Below are positions 34,795-46,024 of a DNA stretch of 64,000 nt, piece by piece. Source of the DNA: Cristatella mucedo (lineage: Eukaryota; Bryozoa; Phylactolaemata; Cristatellidae); the NCBI GenBank assembly GCA_009760855.2, contig WPIO01000146.1, forward strand, positions 908,505-972,504, written 5' to 3'. The notes beneath the pieces are model-generated. The model searched no databases and had not been told where the DNA came from. It was given only the letters and a program-made list of their open reading frames with translations. The stretch's first letter is position 1. Each line of letters opens with the position of its first letter. A program made the position numbers and the translations under genes.

Positions 34795-34887
34795 CTTCTG
34801 CTGCCGCTGTGACGACAGTTGCTTGTGATACCTTCGTCAGACTAGCTCCCACAGTCGCCTCGTCGGTGGTGCTGTGTAATAGTCCTC
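34795..34887 (-). CDS. Gene B mini-exon 1 of 7 (31 codons, phase 1-1)
   Basis: First mini-exon in transcript order. Acceptor CTTTCAG|GAG, donor GAAG|GTTAGTC, 93 nt, open in the phase-1 frame. Peptide after the split Gly: GLLHSTTDEATVGAS then LTKVSQATVVTAAAE. It is Thr/Ser/Ala-rich with no Cys, fitting an O-glycosylated stalk segment. The acceptor reads CAGGAG, so a tandem (NAGNAG) choice could drop one codon. About 100 bp on its upstream side and 200 bp on its downstream side are recognisably shared with the other six copies, so the duplicated unit was exon plus intron. Copies are diverged enough that each encodes a different sequence while keeping length and frame. Confidence 0.6.
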
Positions 34888-35074
34888 CTGAAAGTGAGAG
34901 CGCAAACGCCATTAGTATGGCCGCTATTGTTATAAGTAATTCGGTTGTGCTATCCTGAAGATGCTAAGGTCTTTTAAATGAAGCACGAAATTTTTTACTA
35001 TAGGAGAAAAAGTGATCAACTGTCCTTCTGATTGAGTCGCATTATTGACGGGCAAACCCTGACAAACAATAAAA

Positions 35075-35160
35075 CCTGGGTTTAGGCGTCCGATTGCGTA
35101 TTCCGGTATACCGGTAAGCATTGAGTTACAGAATGCGAAAAGCATCGGCCGTGATAGCCG
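35075..35160 (-). mobile_element. LINE RT scrap
   Basis: A minus frame with FCNSMLTGIPEYAIGRL, the LINE-B FCNSLLTGLPACAIRRL block, in otherwise unrecognised DNA. Confidence 0.45.
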
Positions 35161-35794
35161 AGGAAGTGCTGAGCTAGCTCTTTGTGACGGAAGTCAACTG
35201 CAAGAGATACTGGTAGCCATTGAGGCTTTTTGCGGCTATCCAAATGAGTTTCTTACAAGTCAGCTAGTAATTTAATAAGGGATACAAAATATGCACGGGC
35301 AACCTCTGATGCATTATACCTGTCAAAGCAGACCTGCAATTTATTTTTGGCACGGATAATAGCTACAACTACACAGAATTATGGAGCTGGTGTGTTGATC
35401 TAGTAAAAATTACTTTAGAACAGTAACCATACATTTCGTGCAAACTTTTTGTGTCTAAATGCTGGCAGGTATGATGTTTATCCTTAATCCTACCATTGCC
35501 GTGTCACACTAGATTTTGCTCATGACTTTTTCCTTGGTTTATATGTCACTCTGTTTAAAAACATTGCTTTTATCTATATGGGGCTGCAAGACATGCAGCC
35601 AGCTACGGATGTGGAAGGTTTACACTATCAAAGATTCCGAACTGTAGAAGCATAGAAATAGAGGCATTTCATTGGCATTTAATTGACAGCCTTGGTGATT
35701 CTCAGTCGTATCTAAAGTTATGGCTAGCAAGCTGTTCAATTGGTTTTGTGATAGCATGCCGGGTCACCGAGCAAACGAACCCAAGGGCTAACTT

Positions 35795-36030
35795 GCGACT
35801 GAGACTAGAGGATAGTCTACCTACAGCTAGTCACTGCTTCGACTGCTCTCCCAACACAGCTATACTTCTCACTTTATCTTTTTTGCAAGAGATGAAGTAT
35901 GCAGGCTACCAAATGTGTACCGAAAGCAACTTAAGCTTTTAGTTCACAATATAGAGCTCTCCTGCCCAACGCTCAGATAGTCTTTGAGGCTTTTTGGAGT
36001 AGCAGATGCTGATACATACATACCATTGAA
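35795..36030 (+). mobile_element. LINE-A 3' fragment
   Basis: CACTGCTTCGACTGCTCTCC, GAAGTATGCAGGCTACC, ending in an altered GATGCTGATACATACATACC tail. Confidence 0.65.
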
Positions 36031-36299
36031 TGCAGTGCTGGCTTTTTATTCTAAAAATATTCCCGAGCTCTTCAAGAGCGATCTTTTTTAAGGACTGCTG
36101 TGAATATATTTAAACAAATGGTCACACAACCTGCAAAACCCGGTAGCACATCAAAGTATTGGTGTTAGGAATGCTCACTTCATTTGCTATGGACTATAAT
36201 AATACCTAACATGATTTAATCATATTCTCGACCTATTTGCTATGAATAAGACCTGTCTGAAATCTAATAAGCTCCAACCACAAATGACAGATTTCTCGT

Positions 36300-36860
36300 T
36301 CTCCCACTCTCCTTGAAAACTAAAGCTGGTGCGGATTCGTCATTGTAGAGGCTACTTTTTACTTGAATTTCACAGTGTTTGCAGTCCTATCGAAGTAGTT
36401 TTCCGAACTTTTGTTTTGAACTCATCCGACTATGAGCTGCTAATGGTTGCAGAAATTAATAATTCCGATGGATCAGATATGAGTACTTCAGATTTCTTTG
36501 ATCTTATTTCAAGTCTGCATGGAAGAAACCGATCTTTTATCGTTATGGGTTATTTAAGCATTCATTGCGACTACTTAACTGAGACAGTAAGAGCCATATT
36601 TTGTGGGCTGATTCAATCATTTTCTCTCTTTGCTCATGTGCTAGACCCACTCATGAAACGTTTCACGCGCTTTATCAAGTATTCTTCAGCAAGTCTATAC
36701 TTTCACTATTATATTATTAGTACTCTATCTGATCACGTGCGGATCTCTCCTCTACATCTAAAATCGTGAGTGGTCGGACACTACTCAAGAGCCTTGACGT
36801 AAATTCTGTCTCGTGTGGAAATTTCTTTTTTGCCCCCTTCAGCTCAATACCTCTTTTGAT
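36300..36860 (+). mobile_element. LINE endonuclease-domain fragment
   Basis: The 146-codon frame (36,329-36,769) encodes DFFDLISSLHGRNRSFIVMG, then LSIHCDYLTE, GLIQSFSLFAHVLDPL and LSDHVRISPLHL. This is the C-terminal half of an exonuclease-endonuclease-phosphatase domain; family members have GDFN where this copy has GYLS, and the SDH motif is kept. The catalytic Asp/Asn are lost, so inactive. Confidence 0.65.
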
Positions 36861-37984
36861 CTGTCATAATCGGTAGAAGGCTACAACACGACACTAGCTA
36901 ACTAGCTCGCATGACTAAGGACGACTCGCCACCTTGCCCACACATGTGTTCTAAGCACAATATTAAGATACAAAACAATACTTCAGGACCGACTATTTAT
37001 CGACAGGTATGTGAGCATTACTGCAGATAGTAGTAATCAATCCTACCTGAGTCTAGTATACTAACAAAAAGCCAGTGTCACTATAATGGTCGGAGAGTTG
37101 TGGCCTTTTTGCCTCATGTTGTTCTCAGCATTGTCAAGGAACACCAGCCATCTATTCTTCAAAAACTCCCTCTCGAAGTTAAGCAGCCAGCCAAAGTAAT
37201 CTCCGAAGCCATCAAACCTTTGGGAGGCTGCACAAGACGTCTCCAAGGACATTATCAGCTCTATCCCCAGAAACAGCTTGTCGTTCGGTTCGCACAGAAC
37301 AGAGCCAGCCGATGCCCAACACCAATAGTTTATTATGCGACGAACTCACAGAGCCGAAGGACGCACGACTCTCTTCGCCTCCTTCTCACACTTGACTCTT
37401 CCTAACTTGACTGCCCCTGTCCCCTGATCGACCCAGATGATGAATCCACCATCTGTTCACCAGTGGGTTATCGGCCAGAGTCAAAGCCTCCTTTAAAGTG
37501 GACCACAGCAGTGCACAGGCCCCTCTCGATGACGCTCCCAACAGCTGTTTATGAAAGAAAGGTTACAAGCCTGCATCTAATCGAACTACATATACCTGGG
37601 AGCCTACTGTATTATCCTTAATATGGAATCAATACCAAAATGTGTGACGTCAATTGTGTAAATAGTAGCTGCATGGTGGTGGTGTTTCAAGGTCAATAGC
37701 TGGCGCTCGCTTCGGTTTTAATTTCGTAAAATCTCTGGTACACTTCTGTGTATCCAAATTTTTCTGTAACTAACTCTTTAACTTCTGCTATTACCTGCTC
37801 GTTCAATAGCAGGCATACGCTTGGAGCCAATAATTAGCTGCTTATCCGTCGCAAACTTCACACATTCTACCATCTCATCACCACTCACCAATCTAAAATT
37901 GATGCCTATAATGAATTTAATAATGTCTATCTAGTAGAATATGATTTCACGATCCTTTCACTCGCCTTTAAGGAAAACATGCAA
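36861..37984. other. Unrecognised DNA, possibly old transposon
   Basis: A fairly GC-balanced stretch at 37,080-37,560 is open on both strands for 60-100 codons but shows no family motif. Within an intron of gene B. Confidence 0.35.
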
Positions 37985-38178
37985 AATTAAAAATTAAATT
38001 AAATACTAGCTGATTTAACAGTCTTTTTTCTGTAGCGACAAAAGAGTCTTTACGGCTATCACCACCGCTTGCATTCCCGATAAAGGATTGCCCGTCGCAG
38101 GATTCGAACCCATGACATCAGGACCGAGGTCGTGAAAAGCAATCACCTTACCTAGTGGCCATCACGGCTCACCAACCA
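37985..38178 (-). mobile_element. tRNA-derived SINE-2 copy
   Basis: Minus strand: GTGATGGCCACTAGGTAAGG (A-box region), GGGTTCGAATCCTGCGACGG (B box), then AAGACTCTTTTGTCGC and an A/T-rich end with TCAGCTAGTATTTAA. Distinct from SINE-1 in head and tail. A second copy is at 55,920-56,103. Confidence 0.65.
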
Positions 38179-38644
38179 GTCTGAGCTATTTTCACGTCAA
38201 GATTCCACATGCACCACCGGCTCTTCGGAATCTGGCGGCATACGTGTTCCAATAAAGACATAAAATTCTTCATACACCACGCCTTAAGCTATAAGCTCAC
38301 AAATTGTATACGTCAAAACTGACGCACACCCCAGCATCTCCTCAACCGACGAAATTCCAAAGAAGCTACAATATGAATGAGCTACACAGCCTTTTCTCGA
38401 TTTTGGTGACTTGAAATAGTTTAAATGATTGAATTAAAGACAGGAGTGTGTGTCAGAAGTAAACGGCAGAACGTGCTTGGGAATATTTGTCTTGTGGTAA
38501 CTGCTTATCTAAGCCTAATTGAGTGATGATTACTACAAACCGCGCCTAAAATGCCAGGCATCCAGTCGTTTGCATGCGTTCGCGATCATATAGTGCTCTC
38601 ACAGGCTTTCTTAAGAAGGAAACCTCACTTATTTAAAAAAAATA

Positions 38645-39450
38645 ATAATAACACGCCTAATAAAGAGTACTCAGAGAAGTCCCATGTTTTTCTAGGCACT
38701 TTCCATTTGCTGCAAAGTAAGCACGAACGAATAGTTAGCAGGCTCGATAAATAACAAGATTAACCTGCTTAGGGGTGACAAGCACAGGGTCAGAGTGCTA
38801 GTGCTGTTAGTGGCAGCATGCAGTGTCAGCACGCATAAGCACATAATAGTTTGAATCGCCGAGATCTAAAAATGGCTATGGTAAATAGGTGCGTTTTTAA
38901 ACAGGGTAAGTCAGGGGATGTTGTGACGCAAGTTGGGAGTGATTTCCAGGCTTTGGGAGCAGGGAAACCACGGTCTCTATAGGCTTTAACTAAAGGCATG
39001 GTCTCCAAAGGATTTGAAGCTTGTACGAGGTATTGCAAAACAGATTCCGGAAATCAGGTGATGCGATGCCGAGCCTGGTGCGGGGTAGATCAGATAGGTA
39101 GGCTGGAGCCAAAGCGAAGGATGAAGGGACCTAAATGTGAGCGAAAGAATCTTTAGTTTAGTACATTGCTTGATTTTTAGCCAGTGCAGGTCAGTAGGAA
39201 GTGGTGTGATATGGCAACTGCGCCGCTCACGACAGGCAAGCCTAGCGGCAGAGATTTGCACCAGCTGTGAGCGCTTGTTTGCACAGGCCGTTGGACCAGG
39301 ATGCAGTGACCTACAGTTGTCAAGACGGGATGTCACAAGTGCAAGGAACATCTTAGATGCGGTATCCCTGTTTAAGCAAACCCGAATTTTAGTAATGTAA
39401 TGTAGCTGAAGTAGGCAGACTTGACTGTGGATAACAACTATTGACGAGTG
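38645..39450 (-). mobile_element. LINE-B copy
   Basis: Reverse tail and 3' UTR plus a 121-codon minus frame (38,986-39,351) with TSRLDNCRSLHPG and RRSCHITPLPTDLHWLKIKQ. Lies downstream of gene B exon 2, in an intron. Confidence 0.75.
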
Positions 39451-39674
39451 TTGCTTTTGCTACTAGCAGCACAGCTCGTTAAAAAAAGGACCTGGGATCT
39501 CTTTGTGCACTATTTTTAATTCCTTATTATTAGTATTAACATAATTCAAATCTATAGCGCCTGCCTGAGACCATAAACACAAACTAGTATATGCAGAAGT
39601 CAATCTTACAGCTAAAAGCTTTGTAGCGTGAGCGATAGAAATTTGGATCATGAAAACTTTAAATCAATTCTTAC

Positions 39675-40142
39675 CACAAAGTGTGACATTTGCCAAATTC
39701 ACATCCATTAATTCCTGGACCTCGGCATTTCTATTATTACCAGTTACTATACACGTCATTCTATTGAGAGCCGCAATTGAAGCGGTATAGTTCGCTGACG
39801 AAGAGAGTTCAAACGTGACTGTAAACTGTTTTTCACGCCTGCCTTGGGGAATGTCAGAGCACATAGTTTTAGGCGTAGTGAAGACCTCGCGGCCGACGTC
39901 CGAAAGATGAAAGAATTTGTCCACACTGCATATAGCTATTGTCGACTTTTGCCCACTGCTGTCGAGTAAAATGAGTCTTGTCGAGGTTATAAATATTCCC
40001 TGGTGTGACTTTACATGGCAGCTTATTGTGAAATTTGACTGCCCAGGTAGACATACAGGAAACTGTGTAGTAACCTCTCCAAAATCTAAAAGAAAGCTCA
40101 CAAAATTAGAGCCATCACATTGCCAAAGCAACAACTTTAAGT
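39675..40142 (-). CDS. Gene B exon 2: 156-codon cysteine-containing ectodomain
   Basis: Open for its whole 468 nt. Acceptor at a pyrimidine-rich stretch ending CCAAAG|AC, donor TTTGTG|GTAAGAA, both phase 1, so it joins in frame to exon 1 and to the mini-exons. The product starts DLKLLLWQCDGSN and ends DVNLANVTLC. It has seven Cys (about residues 9, 31, 42, 72, 95, 131, 156), three N-glycosylation sequons (NFT 37, NYT 118, NVT 152) and alternating hydrophobic/polar stretches suggesting a beta-sandwich. I do not recognise the family; an Ig-like or CUB-like fold is possible but no diagnostic motif is visible. It follows a signal peptide, so it should be extracellular. Anything odd: only one copy is seen in the window; gene A's equivalent would lie beyond the right edge. 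Confidence 0.65.
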
Positions 40143-40737
40143 CTTTGGTAATAGGGCATGAAAAAGTTAGATATCATAAGTCAAACTTTGGAACAATAAC
40201 ATGGGGTAAGAGTCAGATTCTAAATCCTGCAACAGGAACTCATCAGCCCCGTATTGACCTTCGGAATTTATTAAAAGTCATATCTTTCTTTGCAATTCTT
40301 CGGCAACATAGCTGTTCTTCCGAGTCGCAAGTATTAAATGTGGCAATCCAGCTAGTCTGCTAGGGAGAAGCTGCCACTAAATTCTTCTAAAATATATTCC
40401 AAATTCGTTATAAAGGTTCTTAAATTGATCTAAAATAACTAGTCTACCGTATTTATGACGTAGTTGATGTAGTTAACTTGTTTTTTAAAAGATAGTTTAT
40501 TTCAGAGAGTATACGTTTATTTCAGAGAGTATACGCTACAAGGAATTTTAATCGCTTGATTTTTAATACTCTCTATAACTTGTACAACACGGACATACAC
40601 CTACAACTTGTAATGATACTCAAATATATATAATTTGTTATATAATATGTATATATGATTGAAGTTTTGGCAAAGAGCTCAAAACTATAACTACTTTCTT
40701 TCGGTAGGTACACAGTTGCCAGCGGACTCTGCGTACC

Positions 40738-41222
40738 ATATAATAATAATTACAATAAAAATTCACTGAACTTAATCCCTCTCTAGGCGCTTTACATTTG
40801 CTGCAAAGGGAAATGTAATTAAATGGTGAGTAAAATCATGCTTGATAAACAAACAAAAATGAGTAACATGGTAAGGGGTGATATGCATAGGGTCAGCATG
40901 CAGATGTTGTTAGTGGCAGCATGCACAGTGTCAGCACGCATAAGCACATCAAGGACGAATCACAGGGACCCACTAGATGCTGTCCTAAATAGGTGCGTTT
41001 TTAAATTCGGTTTAAATGTGGTCAGGTCAGGGGATGTTCTGACGCACGTCGGGAGGGAGTTCCAGGCTTTGGGAGCATACGAACTAAATGCACGGTCTCC
41101 TAAGGGTTTGAGGTTTTTACGAGGTATTTGTAGACTGTTGGATTCCGAAAAGCGGGTGGCGCGATGCTTGGCCTGATGGGGGAGTATATCTGGGAGATAG
41201 GCTGTAGCCAAAGAATGAAGTG
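40738..41222 (-). mobile_element. LINE-B 3' fragment
   Basis: Reverse tail, 3' UTR and the end of the RT region (minus frame with YAPKAWNSLPTCVRTSPDL). In intron 1 of gene B. Confidence 0.8.
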
Positions 41223-41629
41223 AAATTAGTGGAAATGAGTTCAGTGATCTATTATCTGATTAGTAAGAGTATCTGCCACTAGCTACCTTAGTTCACATCA
41301 GTGCAGCAGCTAATTTATTTTCCAGTTAGCACATGACAGTAGGTACGAAGAGTGTAAACCTGAGCATCAATTCAGCTAGTTGCGCCTTAGCCAATCCATG
41401 AAAAACTTGTTTGGTCTTAATAGAGATTTTCACAGTTGTCTTTAATTAACTCGTACTTCTTGGCAACCTGAATCTCGGACGTTCCTCTGGCTGAGAAGGT
41501 GCTGACCAGGTAAAACGTTTAAAGACGGACTATGCTGAACCGCCCCTTTTGCTAAAAATTAAACCTTAAAGTACTAAACATCCGGCGAGAGTTATCATAC
41601 CATTAGGTATGCGAGTGCATGGTTAGTGT

Positions 41630-42530
41630 TTATGAATTAGAAATTACGACCGCTGTGCTACGTATGGCGTCATAATGACTTGACCATTGGTAGCAATCGG
41701 ATGTTTTTTTAATGAGAGCCTGATTTGTAGCCTTACTCGTGACGTAAATATATCAGACTATCCCGAGACGGAAAATGAAAGCTTGAGCTTAAAATCACTC
41801 AATTCTTAGGTCAAATCTCTGTCACAATTTTTAGTAAGTGTGATTGAGTGATTTTAATAAACGTCATGCTACTGTCACCTAAAAATTCTGTCATTTTAAA
41901 CCGACTACTGGTGAGATTAAATAGTTTAAGCTGCACTTTTATACCACAGCTTTAAGGCAATCAGGCTGAATGTCGAATAAAGACTAGATTGAGGCCTATT
42001 CTAGCTCAATTAGGAGAGCCCTGGACAGCTGACTCCGTGATCATTGCAAAAGCAGTCACCCTATTTATCTTTGGCAGGCAGTGTGACAGCGGAAGGCTTC
42101 TAGAGCTCAGCAATTTCAGAACATTTTCCCAAAATCCTGCGATTAATATTTAATAATAATTACTATTGTAATATTGTTTCACCGCGAACCATAAAGCATA
42201 AGTTTAAAATAGTTTAGGCAGTTCGAATACGTTGGCAAGGAGGCTCATTTAATGCAATGCATTATAAAATTCACATTTTCAGTGCATGAACGCATACACA
42301 TAATTATTTAACTAGGAGCGAGTGGCAATGTAGCTTCCTTTTAACGCACAAAAGTCTCGAGATGAAATTACGTCAGTTGGAATTAGGTTAAACGCATGAG
42401 GAGCGTTCCAGGCGGTAGAGGTTCAGTCTTCATGTATTTGGGGTTAGCCGGACGCACAAGCAAATGATCGGAGCTGGCGGGAATGTGACGTAAAGCCTAA
42501 CTAGAAAGTATTTCAGTTAGGTAAGATTAG
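41630..42530. repeat. Segmental duplication block, copy 2 (intron 1 of gene B)
   Basis: Partner of 3,690-4,550. Lies between exon 1 (42.9 kb) and exon 2 (40.1 kb) of gene B. No exon or ORF of note within it. Confidence 0.6.
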
Positions 42531-42867
42531 TTTAATGGAACAATTTTAAGGAGAACGCAAAACATTTGGAAGCATCCGACGCTCGTTTGGAGTAAGGGAA
42601 TCCTATTTTCGCAAGGTGACAACTGATCCGCGAGCTGATGATTCTTAGATTAGGTAGACAGCTCTAGGTTGAGCTATCTGGTTAAATTATAAATCAATTG
42701 GAAGCCAATACCTTTATATTTTTAACGGCGTTTTTTGTAGCACTTTGTCATAGAGCCATGACGAAAAATCGGTTGCAGAGATATCACGAGGCTAGCAGTG
42801 CTGCTCTTGCTTAACATAAATCGGTACACTGAGCAGCACTGTAGCAGCACTGCAGCATTTTACTTAC

Positions 42868-42940
42868 CTTGGCATTGCACGCTTGAAGCGAGCATGAGTA
42901 TCACGAGGTAATTTGCTAACTTTAGCATTACAGCCCTCAT
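42868..42940 (-). CDS. Gene B exon 1: start codon and signal peptide
   Basis: First coding exon of the minus-strand gene called gene B here. The ATG (complement of 42,938-42,940) opens 24 codons plus one base. The peptide begins MRAVMLKLANYLVILM and ends ASSVQCQ, a textbook secretory signal: basic start, hydrophobic core, small residues before a likely cleavage near the second Cys. It ends on a consensus donor, CAAG|GTAAGTA, in phase 1. The reading frame stays open upstream, so an earlier start cannot be excluded, but MRAV is the ATG that places the hydrophobic core at the N-terminus. The next compatible acceptor is at 40,142, giving a 2.7-kb intron 1. Seen: frame, hydrophobic core, donor. 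Inferred: that this is the true first exon. A LINE-B tail begins at 43,195, so the promoter must lie in the roughly 250 bp between or use LINE sequence. Confidence 0.7.
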
Positions 42941-43194
42941 CCTTCCACCGTGGCTATTACGAGGAAGCACAATCGTCGGCTGCTTATGGAATGTGACGTA
43001 GCGGCTATTGATGGCCTGATGGAAAATCAACCCTAACTCATGATTATCAGAACACGTCACAGCTAGTACGTCATTTCCTAGGCAGCATGCGAATGCTGAA
43101 AGTAATGACCTTTCAAACAATCCTTAGGAAAACTCGTTAAATATTGAGTAACGTTGCTCTGAGCAGTTTAACGGCAATTCAAAAAATTGTACTG

Positions 43195-43870
43195 CAGGTA
43201 ATAAAAATAACCCACTTTATATAGAGCCCTCAAAGAACTCAATCTGTTTTAGGCACTTTACATTTACTGCAAATGAAGTACAATCAAACGGTTAGAGGTA
43301 TCGTGCTCGATAAACAACAAGAATAACAAGTTTAGGGCTGGCATGAACAGTATCAGCATGCAAGTACGGTTAGTGGCAGCATGGACAGTGTGAGCATGCA
43401 TAAGCACATAAATGACTAATCACATGACTCACTAAATGCTGTAATTAATATATGCGTTTTCAGTTTCTTTTTAATGTGAACAAGTCAGTAGATGTCATGA
43501 CGCAGGTCGGGAGTGAGCTTCAGACTTTGGGGTCATACGAACTACCGGCAGGGTCGCCAAAGGATTTGAGTTTTCCCCCAGGTATGGCTTAACAGTTAGA
43601 TTCAGAAAAGGGCATAGCCAGGTAGGGGAGTATATCTTATATGTAGGCTTGAGCCAAAAAATAAAGGAACCTATAAATTGAGTGACAGAATCTTCAAATC
43701 ACGGAGTCGCTTGCCTGTGAGCCATTTCAGGTTGGCGATAAGTGGTGCGATGCGGTAACTGTGACGTTCACGACCGAAGAGTATGGCTGCAGAATTGTGC
43801 ACCAGCTGTACGCGCCTGAGTGCATAGGCCAATAGACCAGCAAGCTGCGAGTTGCTTCAGGTAACTTTTT
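43195..43870 (-). mobile_element. LINE-B copy upstream of gene B
   Basis: Reverse LINE-B from tail to a decayed RT C-terminus (43,727-43,870). It ends about 255 bp upstream of gene B's ATG, on the same strand as gene B. Confidence 0.75.
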
Positions 43871-43889
43871 AAACAGTATGCATGTTAGA

Positions 43890-46020
43890 AATTGGATGTG
43901 ATTTCCCGACACTTTCTACATAACAGGAAAAATGGATGAAGCGAGTATGCGAAAATGTCTTAGCAAGCAAAATGTCATCAGAAGCAACGCACGATGCATG
44001 GTCAACTATAGAAGATGATTGAAATGAAATGCGGCACAGCTACCCGTCAATTTCATATTAGTGGCTCCCTGAATGAGTTTCTTTGAGGCTAGCACATTTG
44101 TTAGCAGCGACATGCGAGCCTTAGGGTGCCTGAGGAATTAAAATGAAACAGTGGGAGGCGTAATTGACGACGATGTACTAGCATACACAGTGACATAGCT
44201 GCCATTTTAGAAAGAAACTTCAGAAATATGTAGTTTAATTCTTATTTATTCAAAATTGTATTACAAGTTTTTCCAATAATTTTCGTGCAATATCGCATCC
44301 GCCTTTATGTGCTGCGACCTCTAATGTCCATGGCAGTCATCCTTTATACACATTCAAACGGCAATACGGCTACCATTTCCAATAATTTGTGGCCTTACTG
44401 CCGCTTCAATTTTATCTTATTGCTAGTACTACTCCAAGTTTAGTCACATAGTTTCATGCGGTCACGCTTGCGCGTTCATACGCTATAAACTTTGATAGCT
44501 CAACGCAGGCAGCAAAAATAAAATTGTAACTGCAGCAGAGCGGTCATTTTGCAAAAAACTGCGGACAACTGTAGTTTTGATTTTTTCAATAAAGAAAACA
44601 GTATCCCTCGTTTAAAAACTAGATTTCATGTGACTGCGCCTGCACGTTGTCCTAAAATGGCTTTTAATGACTAGAGCAAGCGAGCATGCTACCACTACCA
44701 AGCGGCGATGCACTCACCATTTGCATAAAGAAAGCTTCTCGTAGCTGCGATGTTCATTTCAATTGATAGTGAAAGTTGTATAGGTTTCCCGAAATTTTTT
44801 ACTAGACTTGGTCGCTCTCCTGCTATCACTTCCAACGGCCTGAGCCTTCCGTATTCCAAAGGTATTTGAAATGGAAATCAGCTCTAATTTTCACAATCAC
44901 GCAACTCCGGTTTCCAGTCTAAATTTAAGACTTCAGGGTTCGGGTTTACCAACGCAGCTGTATTTTCTATTATAAGTGATGCACAAACTCGTTTTTATTA
45001 CCCATTATAGGTAAAACTGTTCTTGGTATACCCTAAGCATTTAACACGATTTCCCGTGTGCGTTCTAACACGATTGCCTCAAACTGTGCGGGCCGCCGTG
45101 CCGTTCTGAACTGCGATACTGCAGCTCGGTCCACGATAGGCGTCGAGCAGCAGCGGCTTTGTTTCCGCACAATTTAAACTAGTGTTCCGGTTTTACCGAC
45201 CAATTGTAAAACCATGTGCATGGATTTTCTCGTGCTAAGGCTTCTGGTGGCCCGAGCCAGCCAGTCTTTCTACATATTTGATTGGCGACAAACCGGCTAT
45301 CTCAAATTTTGACGTCGCGCAACTCTGGTTTTCAGTTTACAATATAGATAGCATTATTATAGGGCTTACTGACCAAGTTTCATACCACAGGTCGTTGATG
45401 ATTGGATGCAAAGGCGTCAATAAGCTCATTCTAGTATTTTAAGCCGCAATACATCTATCACTTTCGCTCCAGGCGTCGCAACACTTTATTGCACAATACG
45501 CTAAGAGTGTTTCAGATTTATTCACTAAATTGCCAGCTGTTTTGCGAGCTTTTCAGTGCCAAGTCCTGCGTTGACTCAGCCTGCTACAAATATGTAACTT
45601 GTGAGGCCTTTGCCTATGCACACAATTCTTTGTGCGACTGCCGTTATGACTATGCCCAATAGAAAAGAGTATTCCCTAATTAACTACTAAATTTAATGCG
45701 GATTCTTTTCCGCGTAATATTCTATGTGCTCAAATGATGGTGTAGCCAACGGAACATTTTTTTTATAAAAAATGAGGCTGATATTTAAACTATAACCTGG
45801 GTGCAAGAGCACTGAAGATTGCAGTTAATTGCTGCTAGTTTATTAGATTATCTCACTAAATCGTATTCAACGGTATACATACTTTATCATGGAGATGCTT
45901 TCAAATTAACACGGCTTAGTAACCGCCTTACATATTCGAGCTGCTATTCACCTTAAACAGATCACATTCAGTTCTCGAAGCGTTTAATTCTATGCCATGT
46001 TAAAGTACTGCCTTTAGATA
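43890..46020. other. Intergenic between gene A and gene B; weak internal repetition
   Basis: No ORF. Short similar blocks recur (44,580-44,640 and 45,660-45,720; 44,900 and 45,320 around CGCAACTC(C/T)GGTTT), suggesting an old tandem repeat. The 3' end of gene A may lie here. Confidence 0.35.
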
Positions 46021-46024
46021 TATA

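Larger units (their letters stand above)
19600..34950 (-). repeat. Tandem array of exon-plus-intron units in gene B
   Basis: Seven diverged copies of a unit of roughly 0.6-1.5 kb carry the mini-exons. Besides the exon, each unit can contain: a block upstream of the exon ending near GCAAG-TGTCAGG (for example 27,310-27,410, 25,740-25,840); a block about 200 bp beyond the donor with AGAATCAACTT-like and GATAACGTGTTACG-like sequence (25.4-25.6, 26.96-27.18, 28.43-28.62, 34.58-34.78 kb); and blocks with AAGGAGG(A/G)AA (19.93, 26.80, 28.26, 32.72 kb) and TAGAACGTC(A/T)AGAG (26.57, 28.02, 32.47 kb). LINE-A and LINE-B insertions lengthen individual units. Confidence 0.7.

Noticed and set aside
36329-36769. 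146-codon frame as a possible host gene
   Set aside because: Matches the endonuclease region of LINE ORF2 with catalytic residues lost.
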